Source: Rhodococcus sp. 14-2470-1b
GTDB lineage: Bacteria > Actinomycetota > Actinomycetes > Mycobacteriales > Mycobacteriaceae
Direction: 5' to 3'
Assembly: GCF_002259415.1 (NCBI RefSeq)
Contig: NZ_NPFY01000039.1
Coordinates: forward strand, 53,793 to 117,792
DNA length: 64,000 nt
In this document: in pieces, positions 49,856 to 58,807 of the stretch
Position numbering within the stretch: position 1 is the stretch's first letter
Layout: each line of letters begins with the position of its first letter
Notes under the pieces: model-generated
The model's database searches: none
What the model was told of the DNA's origin: nothing
What the model saw: only the letters and a program-made list of their open reading frames with translations
Position numbers and translations under genes: made by a program

Positions 49856-51325
49856 ATGGGAACCACAAGCAGCACAGCGAGTTACCAACCGACCACGGTC
49901 AAGAAACCCTGGTATAAACAGCTCTATTTCTGGGTCATCGTCGCCATCATCGCCGGTATCGGCGTCGGATGGCTCTGGCCCAGCACCGGCGAAGCGATGG
50001 AGCCGATCGGCACCACCTTCATCACTGCAATGAAGATGCTCATCGGACCGATCGTGTTCCTGACCATCGTCGGCGGCATCGCCTCGGTCGCCGACCTGAA
50101 GAAGGTCGGCCTCACCGGCATCAAGGCGCTGACCTATTTCCAGGTCGGCACGATCATCGCGATGATGACCGGCCTGGTAGCGATCAACATCTTCCGGCTC
50201 GGTGACGGTGTCAACGCCGACGCAGCATCGCTTGAAACCACCGACTCCGCCAGCAGCTTCATCAAGGCAGGCGAAGAAAAGGAGTGGTGGGAGTTCATCA
50301 CTCACCTCGTCCCGGACAGTGTCGTGGGCCCCTTCGTCGAAGGCGACATCCTGCAGGTCATTTTCCTTGCCGTCATCTTCGGTGTCGCCATCAATGCTGT
50401 CGGACAGATCGCCGACCCGATCCGCGACGCAGTCGAACGCCTCACCGCAGTGATCTTCAAAGTCCTGGGCTTCATCATGAAGCTCGCCCCGCTCGGCGCA
50501 TTCGGCGCCATGGCATTCGCCATCGGCAAGTACGGCGTCTCGACCCTCACCAGCCTCGGCAGCCTCATCCTGCTCTTCTACGTCACCTCGGCGCTCTTCG
50601 TGGTGGTCGTCCTCGGATCGGTAATGGCCTACCTGCGCCTGAACATCTTCCGCATGCTCGGCTTCTTCAAAGAAGAACTCCTGCTGATCCTCGGCACCTC
50701 CACCGCCGAACCGGCCCTGCCCGGATTGATGCGCAAACTCGAGTACGCCGGCGTCAAGAAGACCACCGTCGGTCTCGTCGTCCCCACCGGCTACAGCTTC
50801 AACCTCGACGGCGCAGCAATTTACCTCTCGCTCGCCGCGCTCTACATCGCCCAGGCCACCAATACCGACCTCACGATCGCGCAGCAGCTCGGACTCATGG
50901 GCGTCATGCTGCTCACCTCCAAGGGGGCCGCAGGTGTCGCAGGCGGCGGATTCATCGCCCTGACCGCAACACTGAGCACGCTGGGCACCATCCCGGCCGC
51001 CGGCATCATGCTCATCTTCGGCATCGACAAGTTCATGTCCGAATGCCGGGCACTGGTGAACTTCATCGGCAACGCCGTCGCCACCCTGTTCGTCGCCAAG
51101 TGGAACGGCGAACTCGACGTCGACCGCGCCCGCCGCGTCTTCGCCGGGGAAATACTCCCCCCGCCCGAAGGCGAAGTAGAGAACGACTTCGACATGGAAA
51201 TCCTCGAACACGAACCCGCAGACAAACACCACCACCGCGACGTCGACCTCGTCAAAGACGATCCCGGCAGCCGACACGAGCATCTCCCCGCACCGGCGTC
51301 GTCCGCGAGCTCGGTCCGACACTGA
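49856..51325 (+). CDS. dctA: DctA-type dicarboxylate:cation symporter
   Basis: 489 residues from the ATG at 49856 (AGAGG 8 bases upstream). It is a member of the DAACS/glutamate-transporter fold: MKMLIGPIVFLTIVGGIASV, PTGYSFNLDGAAIYLSLAAL, LTSKGAAGVAGGGFIALTAT and the helix-8 AECRALVNFIGNAVAT-like segment (here SECRALVNFIGNAVAT). About eight membrane helices plus two hairpins, and a charged, His-rich cytoplasmic tail (DKHHHRDVDLVKDD). The position directly after the tartrate dehydrogenase gene points to tartrate as the substrate. Confidence 0.88.
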   Translation: MGTTSSTASYQPTTVKKPWYKQLYFWVIVAIIAGIGVGWLWPSTGEAMEPIGTTFITAMKMLIGPIVFLTIVGGIASVADLKKVGLTGIKALTYFQVGTIIAMMTGLVAINIFRLGDGVNADAASLETTDSASSFIKAGEEKEWWEFITHLVPDSVVGPFVEGDILQVIFLAVIFGVAINAVGQIADPIRDAVERLTAVIFKVLGFIMKLAPLGAFGAMAFAIGKYGVSTLTSLGSLILLFYVTSALFVVVVLGSVMAYLRLNIFRMLGFFKEELLLILGTSTAEPALPGLMRKLEYAGVKKTTVGLVVPTGYSFNLDGAAIYLSLAALYIAQATNTDLTIAQQLGLMGVMLLTSKGAAGVAGGGFIALTATLSTLGTIPAAGIMLIFGIDKFMSECRALVNFIGNAVATLFVAKWNGELDVDRARRVFAGEILPPPEGEVENDFDMEILEHEPADKHHHRDVDLVKDDPGSRHEHLPAPASSASSVRH

Positions 51326-51378
51326 CAGGCCACCTGCACACCCGTCCGTTGCTTCGCCAACACCGAGAGAGGCCGACC

Positions 51379-52551
51379 ATGAGGGTTCTTGTCGCACCCG
51401 ACAAGTTCAAGGGATCACTGACCGCGGGCGACGTCGCCGAGCACCTGTCGATTGGACTGACCTCGGGCGGAGCCCACACCACCGCGCTCCCCCTCGCCGA
51501 CGGCGGTGACGGCAGCGTCGACGCCGCCATCGCCGCCGGCTTCACCCCCAACACGATCACCGTGGCCGGAGCCACCGGCACACCGCAGACCGCGACGATC
51601 GCCCACCGCGGCGATACCGCGGTGGTCGAAGTCGCCAACACATGCGGACTGGGCACCCTCCAGCTCGGTCGCCGCTCGCCGTTCGAGGCCACCAGCCTCG
51701 GAATGGGTCAAGCAGTCAAAAGCGCCCTTCGACACCAACCTCGTAGACTGGTGCTGGCGCTGGGCGGCAGCGCCAGCACCGATGGCGGCACCGGACTGCT
51801 CTCAGCACTGGGCTACATCTTTCGTAACGCCGAGGGACGCCAAGTCCGAGGATGCGGACGCAGACTCACCGAAATCCACACCGTCGACACCTCCCAGGCC
51901 GCGTCGTTGACCGGGCTTGACCTCGTCATCGCAGGCGACGTCACCAACCCCTTGACCGGGCCGACCGGCACCGCGGCGGTCTACGGGCCGCAGAAAGGCG
52001 CCGACCCCGATGCGGTGCACTACCTCGACGAAGGCCTGAACACTCTGGTCGCAGCATTCGCCCGCAGCGGCTACACCCAGGCCAGGGAACTCGCCGACAC
52101 CGCAGGAGCGGGCAGCGCAGGAGGACTCGGCTTCGCAGCACTGCTACTCGGTGCCCGCATGGCATCGGGAGCGGAGTACTTCCTCGACCTACTCGACTTC
52201 GAACAACACCTCGCCGGTACGGATCTGGTCGTCACCGGCGAAGGCAGCATCGACGAGCAAACCGAACACGGCAAACTGCTCTCCGTCCTAGCACGACGAG
52301 CACAACCGGTACCCGTCATCGTCGCCGCAGGACGAAATACACTCCCCAGATCACGCTGGCACACAGCAGGATTTAGCGACATCCGCTCCCTCACCGACTA
52401 CACCGGCCGCGATACCTCACGCGACCCCGAACTCACCGCCCAGCTGCTCGTGCGCATCGGACGCGACATCGCACTCGACAACGCCGCCGACACCCCGCGT
52501 ACACCGACCGCGTCGTCGGTCCCAGCTGCGGCGGGGCGCGCGTATCGCTGA
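51379..52551 (+). CDS. glxK: Glycerate kinase (GlxK/GarK family)
   Basis: 390 residues. MRVLVAPDKFKGSLTAGDVA, LPLADGGDGSVDAAIAAG, LGMGQAVKSALRH, LVLALGGSASTDGGTGLLSAL and DLVVTGEGSIDEQTEHGKLL are the signature blocks of class I glycerate kinases. This class phosphorylates D-glycerate at position 2, giving 2-phosphoglycerate, the substrate of the enolase encoded next. The AAATACA-type C-terminal tail after 370 (TPTASSVPAAAG) is an unremarkable extension. Start ATG at 51379. Confidence 0.9.
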   Translation: MRVLVAPDKFKGSLTAGDVAEHLSIGLTSGGAHTTALPLADGGDGSVDAAIAAGFTPNTITVAGATGTPQTATIAHRGDTAVVEVANTCGLGTLQLGRRSPFEATSLGMGQAVKSALRHQPRRLVLALGGSASTDGGTGLLSALGYIFRNAEGRQVRGCGRRLTEIHTVDTSQAASLTGLDLVIAGDVTNPLTGPTGTAAVYGPQKGADPDAVHYLDEGLNTLVAAFARSGYTQARELADTAGAGSAGGLGFAALLLGARMASGAEYFLDLLDFEQHLAGTDLVVTGEGSIDEQTEHGKLLSVLARRAQPVPVIVAAGRNTLPRSRWHTAGFSDIRSLTDYTGRDTSRDPELTAQLLVRIGRDIALDNAADTPRTPTASSVPAAAGRAYR

Positions 52552-52647
52552 CCGTTCGCCCGCTGTCCGGGGACGCCCGGCGCGCGGGCACACGACGCCC
52601 GCCTCGCATCCGGACTGGCCGCATACATATTCCAGAGGAGCTCCCCC

Positions 52648-53934
52648 GTGCCCACCATCAGCCAGGTCATATCCCGCGAAATCCTCGATTCCCGTGGCAA
52701 TCCCACCGTTGAGGTCGACATCGTTCTCGACGACGGAACCTCGGCACGCGTTGCTGTCCCGTCTGGTGCATCCACCGGCGAACACGAAGCGGTAGAACTC
52801 CGCGACGGACAGGACCGGTACAACGGCAAAGGTGTGCGCCGAGCGGTCGAGGCCGTCCGCACCGAACTCGCCCCCGCCGTCGTCGGATGCGACGTCCACG
52901 ATCAACGACGCATCGACCGCATCCTGATCGACACCGACGCCACAGCAGACAAGTCGCGTCTCGGAGCGAATTCCCTTCTCGGTGTCTCGCTGGCAGTCGC
53001 ACGAGCGGGAGCAGCTGCCGTAAGTATGGACCTGTACCGCTACATCGGCGGGTCCAATGCCCACGTCCTACCCGTACCGTTGATGAACATCGTCAACGGC
53101 GGCGCGCACGCCGACACAGGAGTCGACGTTCAGGAATTCATGATCGTCCCACTCGCTGCCGATTCGTTCGACGAAGCATTGCGCTGGGGAACAGAGATCT
53201 ACCACGCCCTCAAGTCGGTGCTCAAGAACAAGGGCCTGTCGACCGGACTGGGCGACGAAGGCGGATTCGCACCCGACGTTGCCGACACCCGCCAAGCCCT
53301 CGACCTCATCACCATCGCCGTAGACACCGCAGGGTTCTGCCTCGGCGACCACGTGGCACTCGCCCTCGACGTCGCCGCGTCGGAGTTCTTCACCGACGGG
53401 GCCGGATACCGATTCGAAGGCAAGGACCGCTCCACCAGCGACATGATCGGGTTCTACCGTGAGCTGATTCGCAACTATCCCGTGGTGTCCATCGAAGACC
53501 CACTGAGCGAGAACGACTGGACAGGGTGGGTCAGTCTGACCGAGGACATCGGTGACGCTGTTCAATTGGTCGGCGACGACCTCTTCGTCACCAACCCCAC
53601 ACAAATTCAGGATGGTATCGACCTCGGTGCCGCCAACGCTCTGCTGGTGAAATTCAATCAGATCGGCACGCTCACCGAAACCCTCGACGCCATCGACCTC
53701 GCGCACCGAGCCGGCTACAAAACCATGATCAGCCACCGCAGCGGCGAAACCGAGGACACCACCATCGCCGACATCGCTGTCGCAGTCGGCAGCGGTCAGA
53801 TCAAGACCGGCGCGCCGGCCAGAAGCGAGCGCGTCGCGAAATACAACCAACTTCTGCGCATCGAACAACTCCTCGGCAAGAGCGCTCACTACGCCGGCCG
53901 CGTTGCATTCCCCCGGTTCGCTCTGCCCCACTGA
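52648..53934 (+). CDS. eno: Enolase
   Basis: 428 residues from a GTG with GAGGAG 8 bases upstream. N-terminal ISREILDSRGNPTVEVDI, the loop VPSGASTGEHEAVELRDG, the acid cluster through DVAASEFF, VSIEDPLSEND and VGDDLFVTNP (Mg ligands), catalytic Lys in LLVKFNQIGT, and MISHRSGETEDTTIAD. The usual LLLKVNQIG reads LLVKFNQIG here, which keeps the lysine. Full-length. As the chromosome must carry its own eno, this is a pathway-specific second copy. Confidence 0.95.
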   Translation: MPTISQVISREILDSRGNPTVEVDIVLDDGTSARVAVPSGASTGEHEAVELRDGQDRYNGKGVRRAVEAVRTELAPAVVGCDVHDQRRIDRILIDTDATADKSRLGANSLLGVSLAVARAGAAAVSMDLYRYIGGSNAHVLPVPLMNIVNGGAHADTGVDVQEFMIVPLAADSFDEALRWGTEIYHALKSVLKNKGLSTGLGDEGGFAPDVADTRQALDLITIAVDTAGFCLGDHVALALDVAASEFFTDGAGYRFEGKDRSTSDMIGFYRELIRNYPVVSIEDPLSENDWTGWVSLTEDIGDAVQLVGDDLFVTNPTQIQDGIDLGAANALLVKFNQIGTLTETLDAIDLAHRAGYKTMISHRSGETEDTTIADIAVAVGSGQIKTGAPARSERVAKYNQLLRIEQLLGKSAHYAGRVAFPRFALPH

Positions 53935-53991
53935 CCGCCGATCACACCCGCGTTCCGACTGAGGTGAACACGGCGACACAAAAGGATTCCG

Positions 53992-55461
53992 ATGACACTG
54001 ACCGACGTCCACTCCACCCGGCCCGATGAGCTCGCGCCGATGTTCTCCCCCCACCGCGCAAAAATCGTCTGCACAATGGGGCCTGCTACCGCGACCGACG
54101 ACGCAACCCGAGCCCTGATCGTTGCAGGAATGAACGTCGCACGGTTGAATTTCAGCCACGGCGAACACCAGGATCATCGAGAGAACTACGACCGTGTCCG
54201 CAGCGCAGCACACGAACTGGGCAGTGCCGTCGCCGTCCTCGCCGACCTCCAAGGACCCAAGATCCGGCTCGGCAGATTTACCGACGGCGGCGCCCTCTGG
54301 GCGGCCGGAGACATCGTTCGCATCACCGTCGAGGACTGCGACGGCTCCCACGAGCGAGTATCCACCACCTACAGCCAACTCGCGCAGGACGCATCGCCTG
54401 GGGACCGACTTCTCGTCGACGACGGCAAGATCACCCTCGTTGTCATCGACATCGACGGAAACGACGTGGTGTGCCGGGTCGTCGAAGGCGGGCCGATCAG
54501 CAACAACAAAGGGGTATCCCTCCCCGGTATGAATGTCTCCGTTCCCGCTCTCTCGGACAAAGACATCGACGACCTGGAGTTCGCGCTGCGCATGGGCGTC
54601 GACCTCGTCGCGCTCTCGTTCGTCCGGTCACCGTCCGACATCGACCGGGTACACGCGGTCATGGACCGAGTCGGCAGGCGCGTCCCGGTGATGGCCAAGA
54701 TCGAGAAACCGGAGGCAGTCGAGGACATCGAAGCCATCGTGCTCGCCTTCGACGCGATCATGGTCGCGCGCGGCGACCTCGGCGTCGAAGTGCCTCTCGA
54801 GGACGTACCGCTGATACAGAAACGCATAATCCAAATCGCCCGTGAGAATGCCCGCCCGGTTGTCGTCGCAACTCAGATGCTCGAATCGATGATCGACAAC
54901 TCGCGCCCCACCCGGGCCGAGGCTGCCGACGTCGCGAATGCCGTACTCGACGGCGCCGACGCAGTGATGCTCTCCGGCGAGACATCGATCGGCACATACC
55001 CTGTCGACGCAGTGCGCACGATGGCGCGGATTCTCGATGCGGTCGAAACTCATTCCACCGACGTGCCCCCGTTGACCCATCTCCCCCAGACCAGAGCCGG
55101 TGTGGTGTCCTATGCAGCACGCGACATCGCAGAACGACTCGGCGCCTGCGCCCTGGTTGCCTTCACGCGTTCCGGCAACACCGTCCGCCGCCTCGCGCGG
55201 CTGCACACGCCGCTGCCCGTGCTCGCGTTCACCCCGGTTGCGGAGATACGCAATGAACTCGCACTGACGTGGGGGAGCGAGACCTTCGTCGTCGAGCCCA
55301 CCGAATCCACCGACCTCATGATCGAACAAGTCGACCGGGCGCTGTTGAGCATGGACCGTTATCGACGCGGTGACCTCGTCGTCATCGTGGCCGGCGGACC
55401 CCACGATCTGACCGGTACCACCACCATGATCCGCGTCCACCGAATCGGCCACAACGACTGA
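53992..55461 (+). CDS. pyk: Pyruvate kinase
   Basis: 489 residues from an ATG after AAAGGA. The barrel domain has KIVCTMGPATA, GMNVARLNFSHG and ADLQGPKIRLG. The active-site signature is VMAKIEKPEAVEDIEAIVLA with MVARGDLGVEVPL and VVVATQMLESMIDN. The B domain occupies about residues 88-185, and the C-terminal allosteric-type domain ends in DLTGTTTMIRVHRIG. It converts phosphoenolpyruvate to pyruvate with ATP gain, finishing the glycerate branch encoded by this operon. Intact. Confidence 0.95.
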   Translation: MTLTDVHSTRPDELAPMFSPHRAKIVCTMGPATATDDATRALIVAGMNVARLNFSHGEHQDHRENYDRVRSAAHELGSAVAVLADLQGPKIRLGRFTDGGALWAAGDIVRITVEDCDGSHERVSTTYSQLAQDASPGDRLLVDDGKITLVVIDIDGNDVVCRVVEGGPISNNKGVSLPGMNVSVPALSDKDIDDLEFALRMGVDLVALSFVRSPSDIDRVHAVMDRVGRRVPVMAKIEKPEAVEDIEAIVLAFDAIMVARGDLGVEVPLEDVPLIQKRIIQIARENARPVVVATQMLESMIDNSRPTRAEAADVANAVLDGADAVMLSGETSIGTYPVDAVRTMARILDAVETHSTDVPPLTHLPQTRAGVVSYAARDIAERLGACALVAFTRSGNTVRRLARLHTPLPVLAFTPVAEIRNELALTWGSETFVVEPTESTDLMIEQVDRALLSMDRYRRGDLVVIVAGGPHDLTGTTTMIRVHRIGHND

Positions 55462-55497
55462 CATCCACCGTCGCCGAACCACCCGCACCGAGGAACC

Positions 55498-55980
55498 ATG
55501 AGAATCTATTTTCCTACCGGAATCCTCCCGGCCCCACTTACATCCAATTGGGACTGGCAACTGCATGCCCACTGCCGAGGATTTGCCGTATCGACCTTCT
55601 TCCCGGCCCGCGGTACACGCGGAAGCGAACTCCGACGAGCGGAGGAGACCGCCAAACAGGTGTGCGCTCGGTGCCCAGTTCTCAACGACTGCCGAAGCCA
55701 CGCGTTGAACAACGCAGAGTCATACGGAGTCTGGGGTGGAATGTCAGCGCGCGAACGCGCTGCAACTCTCACCGCACCGGCTCATGTTCCTCGTCCGAGA
55801 CATCGAATCGGGCCTCCCGTGCGCAGACCACCCATGCGCCGAGATGGTCAAAGCCACGAGGCACCAGCCGGCGCCCCCCTCAGCGCCGGAGACCGCCGCC
55901 GAGAGCTGCGTCCTGAGTCAACGGTCGCCGTAGACAGTAGTTACGACGTTGATGACCGACGTCCGAAACCCGGTTTCTGA
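55498..55980 (+). CDS. WhiB-like [4Fe-4S] regulator
   Basis: 160 residues from an ATG after GAGGAA. Four cysteines at 26, 56, 59 and 65 (HAHC...VCARC...DC) give the C-x29-C-x2-C-x5-C spacing of Wbl proteins. YGVWGGMSARERAA holds the conserved G-V/I-W-G-G turn. The C-terminal 80 residues are longer and more basic than usual. Wbl proteins bind a sigma factor and sense oxygen or nitric oxide. The start follows the pyruvate kinase stop by 36 bp, so it may be the last gene of the tartrate operon. Confidence 0.9.
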   Translation: MRIYFPTGILPAPLTSNWDWQLHAHCRGFAVSTFFPARGTRGSELRRAEETAKQVCARCPVLNDCRSHALNNAESYGVWGGMSARERAATLTAPAHVPRPRHRIGPPVRRPPMRRDGQSHEAPAGAPLSAGDRRRELRPESTVAVDSSYDVDDRRPKPGF

Positions 55981-56446
55981 CCGAACCGTGCATTCGAACG
56001 GCACGGTAAGACGAGTGACATGCAGGGTTGCCAACCGTTACCTTCATCATCGGCGGCCCCTCTCAAGGAGAGAACACTCTCACTACCTTGCCCGCGGATA
56101 TGACTGGCGGAGTGACGAAATTTCAAGGTGCGGTATTCGGCACGATAAGCCAGTGCTTCTGGTTGCCCGCAATTCGGCGCACCGGCGTAATCGCGGTCTG
56201 ATCGTCCCCCTCGCCGCTCAGGAACCGAGACCAGATGCGCCGCACCTGGGGCTTTAGCCCCCCACCCACGCGTTGCATCAAACACAACGACGTTGAATCT
56301 CGTCCAGTGTGCGATGCATATACGCAGGCCGACGTTGGCGCGAAGCCCGAAAACGATACGCTGGGTTTAGCGTTCACGGGAAGGTCACGAATTCCGTACT
56401 CGCTGTCGCACAGTTGCATCGAACACAATTCCGCTCAGTTGACTCA
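55981..56446. other. Non-coding stretch between WhiB-like gene and integrase
   Basis: 466 bp without a supported gene. One short hairpin (GGGGC TTTA GCCCC at 56248-56261) was seen. It is the junction between the tartrate cassette and the integrase gene, where an attachment site could lie, but no repeat was identified. Confidence 0.4.
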
Positions 56447-57607
56447 CTACAGTCCGATCTGGTTCACAGCGTTTCCCACCAGTGGTGCGTGTTCGCGGCG
56501 GTATACCTCGACGGAGTCGAGGCTGGCGTGCCCGGTTTGGCGTGCGATGGCGGATCCGTCGGCGCCGTTGCGGGTGCCTTGGGTGACGAAGCCGGCGCGG
56601 AGCGAGTGGCCGCCGAGTTTGGCGAGCGCGGTGGGGTCGTAGCCGGCATGTTCGGCGCGTCGGCGGATGGTCTGGTGGATCGCGGCACCGGACAGCGATG
56701 TGGAGCCGAGGTTGCCGTTCTTGGCGACGGCACGAAGTAGCGGGGCGCGGGCTGCGGTGCGGGGCACTCCCCCACGGCACACGTGCTCGGCGAATGGCTC
56801 CTGCTTACGGAGCAGTCGGATCACGGACGGGCGGCCACCAGCATCGAACGCGGCCACGACCTGTGCCCAGCGGACGTACGCGCAGGGCGGGCATGTCTCG
56901 TGAGACTCGGTGTACGGCAAGGCTTTCATCGCTCCCCTGCCCTCTTGGTCGGTCTTCGATTTCCGTAGCCGGATGTGTAGGCCGTCGTGCCGGTGCACGG
57001 TCACGTCGCCGCACAAGAGCTCCGAGAGTTCGCTGCGGCGGTACGCGCCGGTGAACCCGAGCAGCAGGATTGCCGAATCGCGTCGTTCGAGTACCGCGTC
57101 GGCCCACCCCCGGCATCGCTTCCGCGCCGTCGAGACGAAGACCTTGATGTCGTCGACCAGTAGCGGGTCCCGCGGTGTGCGCGGCCGATCCCCCGCCGCG
57201 GCATACTCGCGGCGGATCCCGGATAATGTCGCGGTGACGAGCTCGTGTGCCGACGGAGACAGATGTCCCGTGGTGCGGTGCTGGTGGTTTATCGCCGCGA
57301 TCCAGGTGCCGAACGTGGCGACGGCGTAAGCCCGCTCCCCCGTTTCGGTGCGGGTGTCCGCGGCATCGACGAGATATGCAGCCACCGTGACCGGATGTGC
57401 AGGCAACGCCGCGTGTCCCTCTCGCTCGCACCACCCGGCGAAGCGCCGCCACCCTGCGGCATAGGTACGCCGAGTCCCCTCGGACCGGGACGACGCGACA
57501 GCTTTCGCGATGCGCTTGGCCACGGCCGGCGGGATTTCGGGCTCTACAGCGGTGGAAACACGTCCGGCGGTGCTCACTACAGGTGCCCGGCCTGGTCGGA
57601 AGTCCAT
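56447..57607 (-). CDS. Tyrosine recombinase (integrase), complete
   Basis: Up to 386 residues. N-terminal core-binding domain (RSEGTRRTYAAGWRRFAGWC). The catalytic residues are all visible: Arg in FTGAYRRSELSELL (about 190), Lys in LRKSKTDQEG, HSLRAGF (His-x-x-Arg, about 332-338), and GHASLDSVEVYRRE with the second His and the Tyr nucleophile (about 366). It could integrate or excise the element or resolve plasmid multimers, and lies 322 bp from parB. No tRNA or attachment site was found next to it. Confidence 0.88.
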   Translation of the reverse strand: MDFRPGRAPVVSTAGRVSTAVEPEIPPAVAKRIAKAVASSRSEGTRRTYAAGWRRFAGWCEREGHAALPAHPVTVAAYLVDAADTRTETGERAYAVATFGTWIAAINHQHRTTGHLSPSAHELVTATLSGIRREYAAAGDRPRTPRDPLLVDDIKVFVSTARKRCRGWADAVLERRDSAILLLGFTGAYRRSELSELLCGDVTVHRHDGLHIRLRKSKTDQEGRGAMKALPYTESHETCPPCAYVRWAQVVAAFDAGGRPSVIRLLRKQEPFAEHVCRGGVPRTAARAPLLRAVAKNGNLGSTSLSGAAIHQTIRRRAEHAGYDPTALAKLGGHSLRAGFVTQGTRNGADGSAIARQTGHASLDSVEVYRREHAPLVGNAVNQIGL

Positions 57608-57874
57608 ACCGGCAGCCTAGCGCAGGTCACCGACAGGTCTGCTGAGCAAAAACTGTGCTGAACTGGCATTTCGGGGTAGACGGTGCGGAAAATGCAATTT
57701 ACGTTGGTCTAATCTGAATAAGTAAGGGTGAGTAGGAAGCTCTATCTGCAAGAGTGCCATTGGCGACCGATCAGAGCTGGCGAAGTGGTGGGTCGCGCTT
57801 CTGACACAGACCGGCTACCTGGGCTTAAGCCTCCGCTCCACTTCCCCACTGGTCCGAATCGGAGGCTCAGCAGC

Positions 57875-57909
57875 AAGGCCTCGGCGGATGTGCTTTCCGC
57901 CGAGGCCTT
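57875..57909. terminator. Strong terminator hairpin after parB
   Basis: AAGGCCTCGGCGGA and its exact complement TCCGCCGAGGCCTT, 14-bp arms with a 7-base loop, followed on the plus strand by a T-rich CTTGGTTGG. It lies 20 bp beyond the parB stop and inside the 321-bp gap between the integrase start and parB; the rest of that gap holds no gene. Confidence 0.8.
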
Positions 57910-57928
57910 CTTGGTTGGATGAGCTGTG

Positions 57929-58807
57929 TCAGATGCCTCGAAGCGTCTTCACCAGCTCACGTATGTCCTCCTCGTTGAGCGCTTCCCTGATCGCGACTGC
58001 CACAGAGTGGGGATCGCTTTTCAGCTTCATCAGCGCCCGGATTGCGGCGCTGCGTGATGCGATCTGCTTGTCAGCATCGGAGGGTCGGCGTGGTTTCTTC
58101 TCGTTTGCTTTCGGCGATGGTGGGTTCTGCTGGCGTGAAGACCACTCAGCGACCTGCTCCGCAGACGGAATCTGCGCCAGCGCCCGAGCGTCTCGGATCG
58201 CGAGATCGCCTGAACGTAGTTTCTCCCGCAACTCAGGCTCTAGCTTGAGCAATGCGCGCCGCTGCGAGATCCAGCCTTCTGATCGCCCCAATTTTTGAGC
58301 GGCCTTGGTGGCGCTTCCGAGTTCAGTAACAAGAAGGTTGACAGCTTCTGCCTCTTCGACAACGTCGAAGTCTTGCCGGTCCAGGTTTTCGACTATTGAT
58401 GCCCACAGGATGGCCTCTTTGGATGTTGCAAGGCTGTCCTGAACGACCACATCCATTCCCTTGCGGCCATACTTCTCGCTCGCAGCAAGCCTTCGGCAGC
58501 CGTTGACCACAACCCAACGTGCGGAACCGATTCTGGCGACGTCCTCTGGCCAAAGTTCGAGCCACCGTGCGCTCGTAACCACTGTCCCAGGTTGAAGCTG
58601 CCGCTCCGCGATTGTAGCCAGATCGGCGAGATCCCCGACCGCTGAGCGCGGATTCCGAGGGTTGGCCACTAGTTCGGACAGAGGCACATCTGGTCTAAAT
58701 TGGCCATCCACAGGGATGGATGCATCCACGGGCGACTTGTCCCCCACTGAACCAACCAGACTAGAAAAATCGACCCGACCGCCCCGGGACTTCTGTGATG
58801 TTGCCAT
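57929..58807 (-). CDS. parB: ParB-like partition protein
   Basis: 292 residues. The N-terminal ParB/Srx-type domain has VPLSELVANPRNPRSAVGDL and WVVVNGCRRLAASEKYG, the latter corresponding to the GERR/GxRRxxA nucleotide-binding box. The central HTH reads SATKAAQKLGRSEGWISQRR, followed by ALLKLEPELREKLRSGDLAI. The C terminus is helical. It begins directly after the parA stop. It should bind the four palindromes between 59559 and 60857 and load on the DNA for segregation. Confidence 0.9.
   Translation of the reverse strand: MATSQKSRGGRVDFSSLVGSVGDKSPVDASIPVDGQFRPDVPLSELVANPRNPRSAVGDLADLATIAERQLQPGTVVTSARWLELWPEDVARIGSARWVVVNGCRRLAASEKYGRKGMDVVVQDSLATSKEAILWASIVENLDRQDFDVVEEAEAVNLLVTELGSATKAAQKLGRSEGWISQRRALLKLEPELREKLRSGDLAIRDARALAQIPSAEQVAEWSSRQQNPPSPKANEKKPRRPSDADKQIASRSAAIRALMKLKSDPHSVAVAIREALNEEDIRELVKTLRGI

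Noticed and set aside
49838..51397. 519-codon frame antisense to dctA
   Set aside because: Asp/Glu/Gly-rich mirror of a transporter gene, with no start signal; the plus-strand frame is unmistakably DctA.
53068..54378. 436-codon frame antisense to eno and pyk
   Set aside because: Antisense shadow of two highly conserved enzymes.
56248..56261. GGGGC-TTTA-GCCCC hairpin
   Set aside because: Five-base stem only and not next to a gene end; such hairpins are expected by chance in GC-rich DNA.
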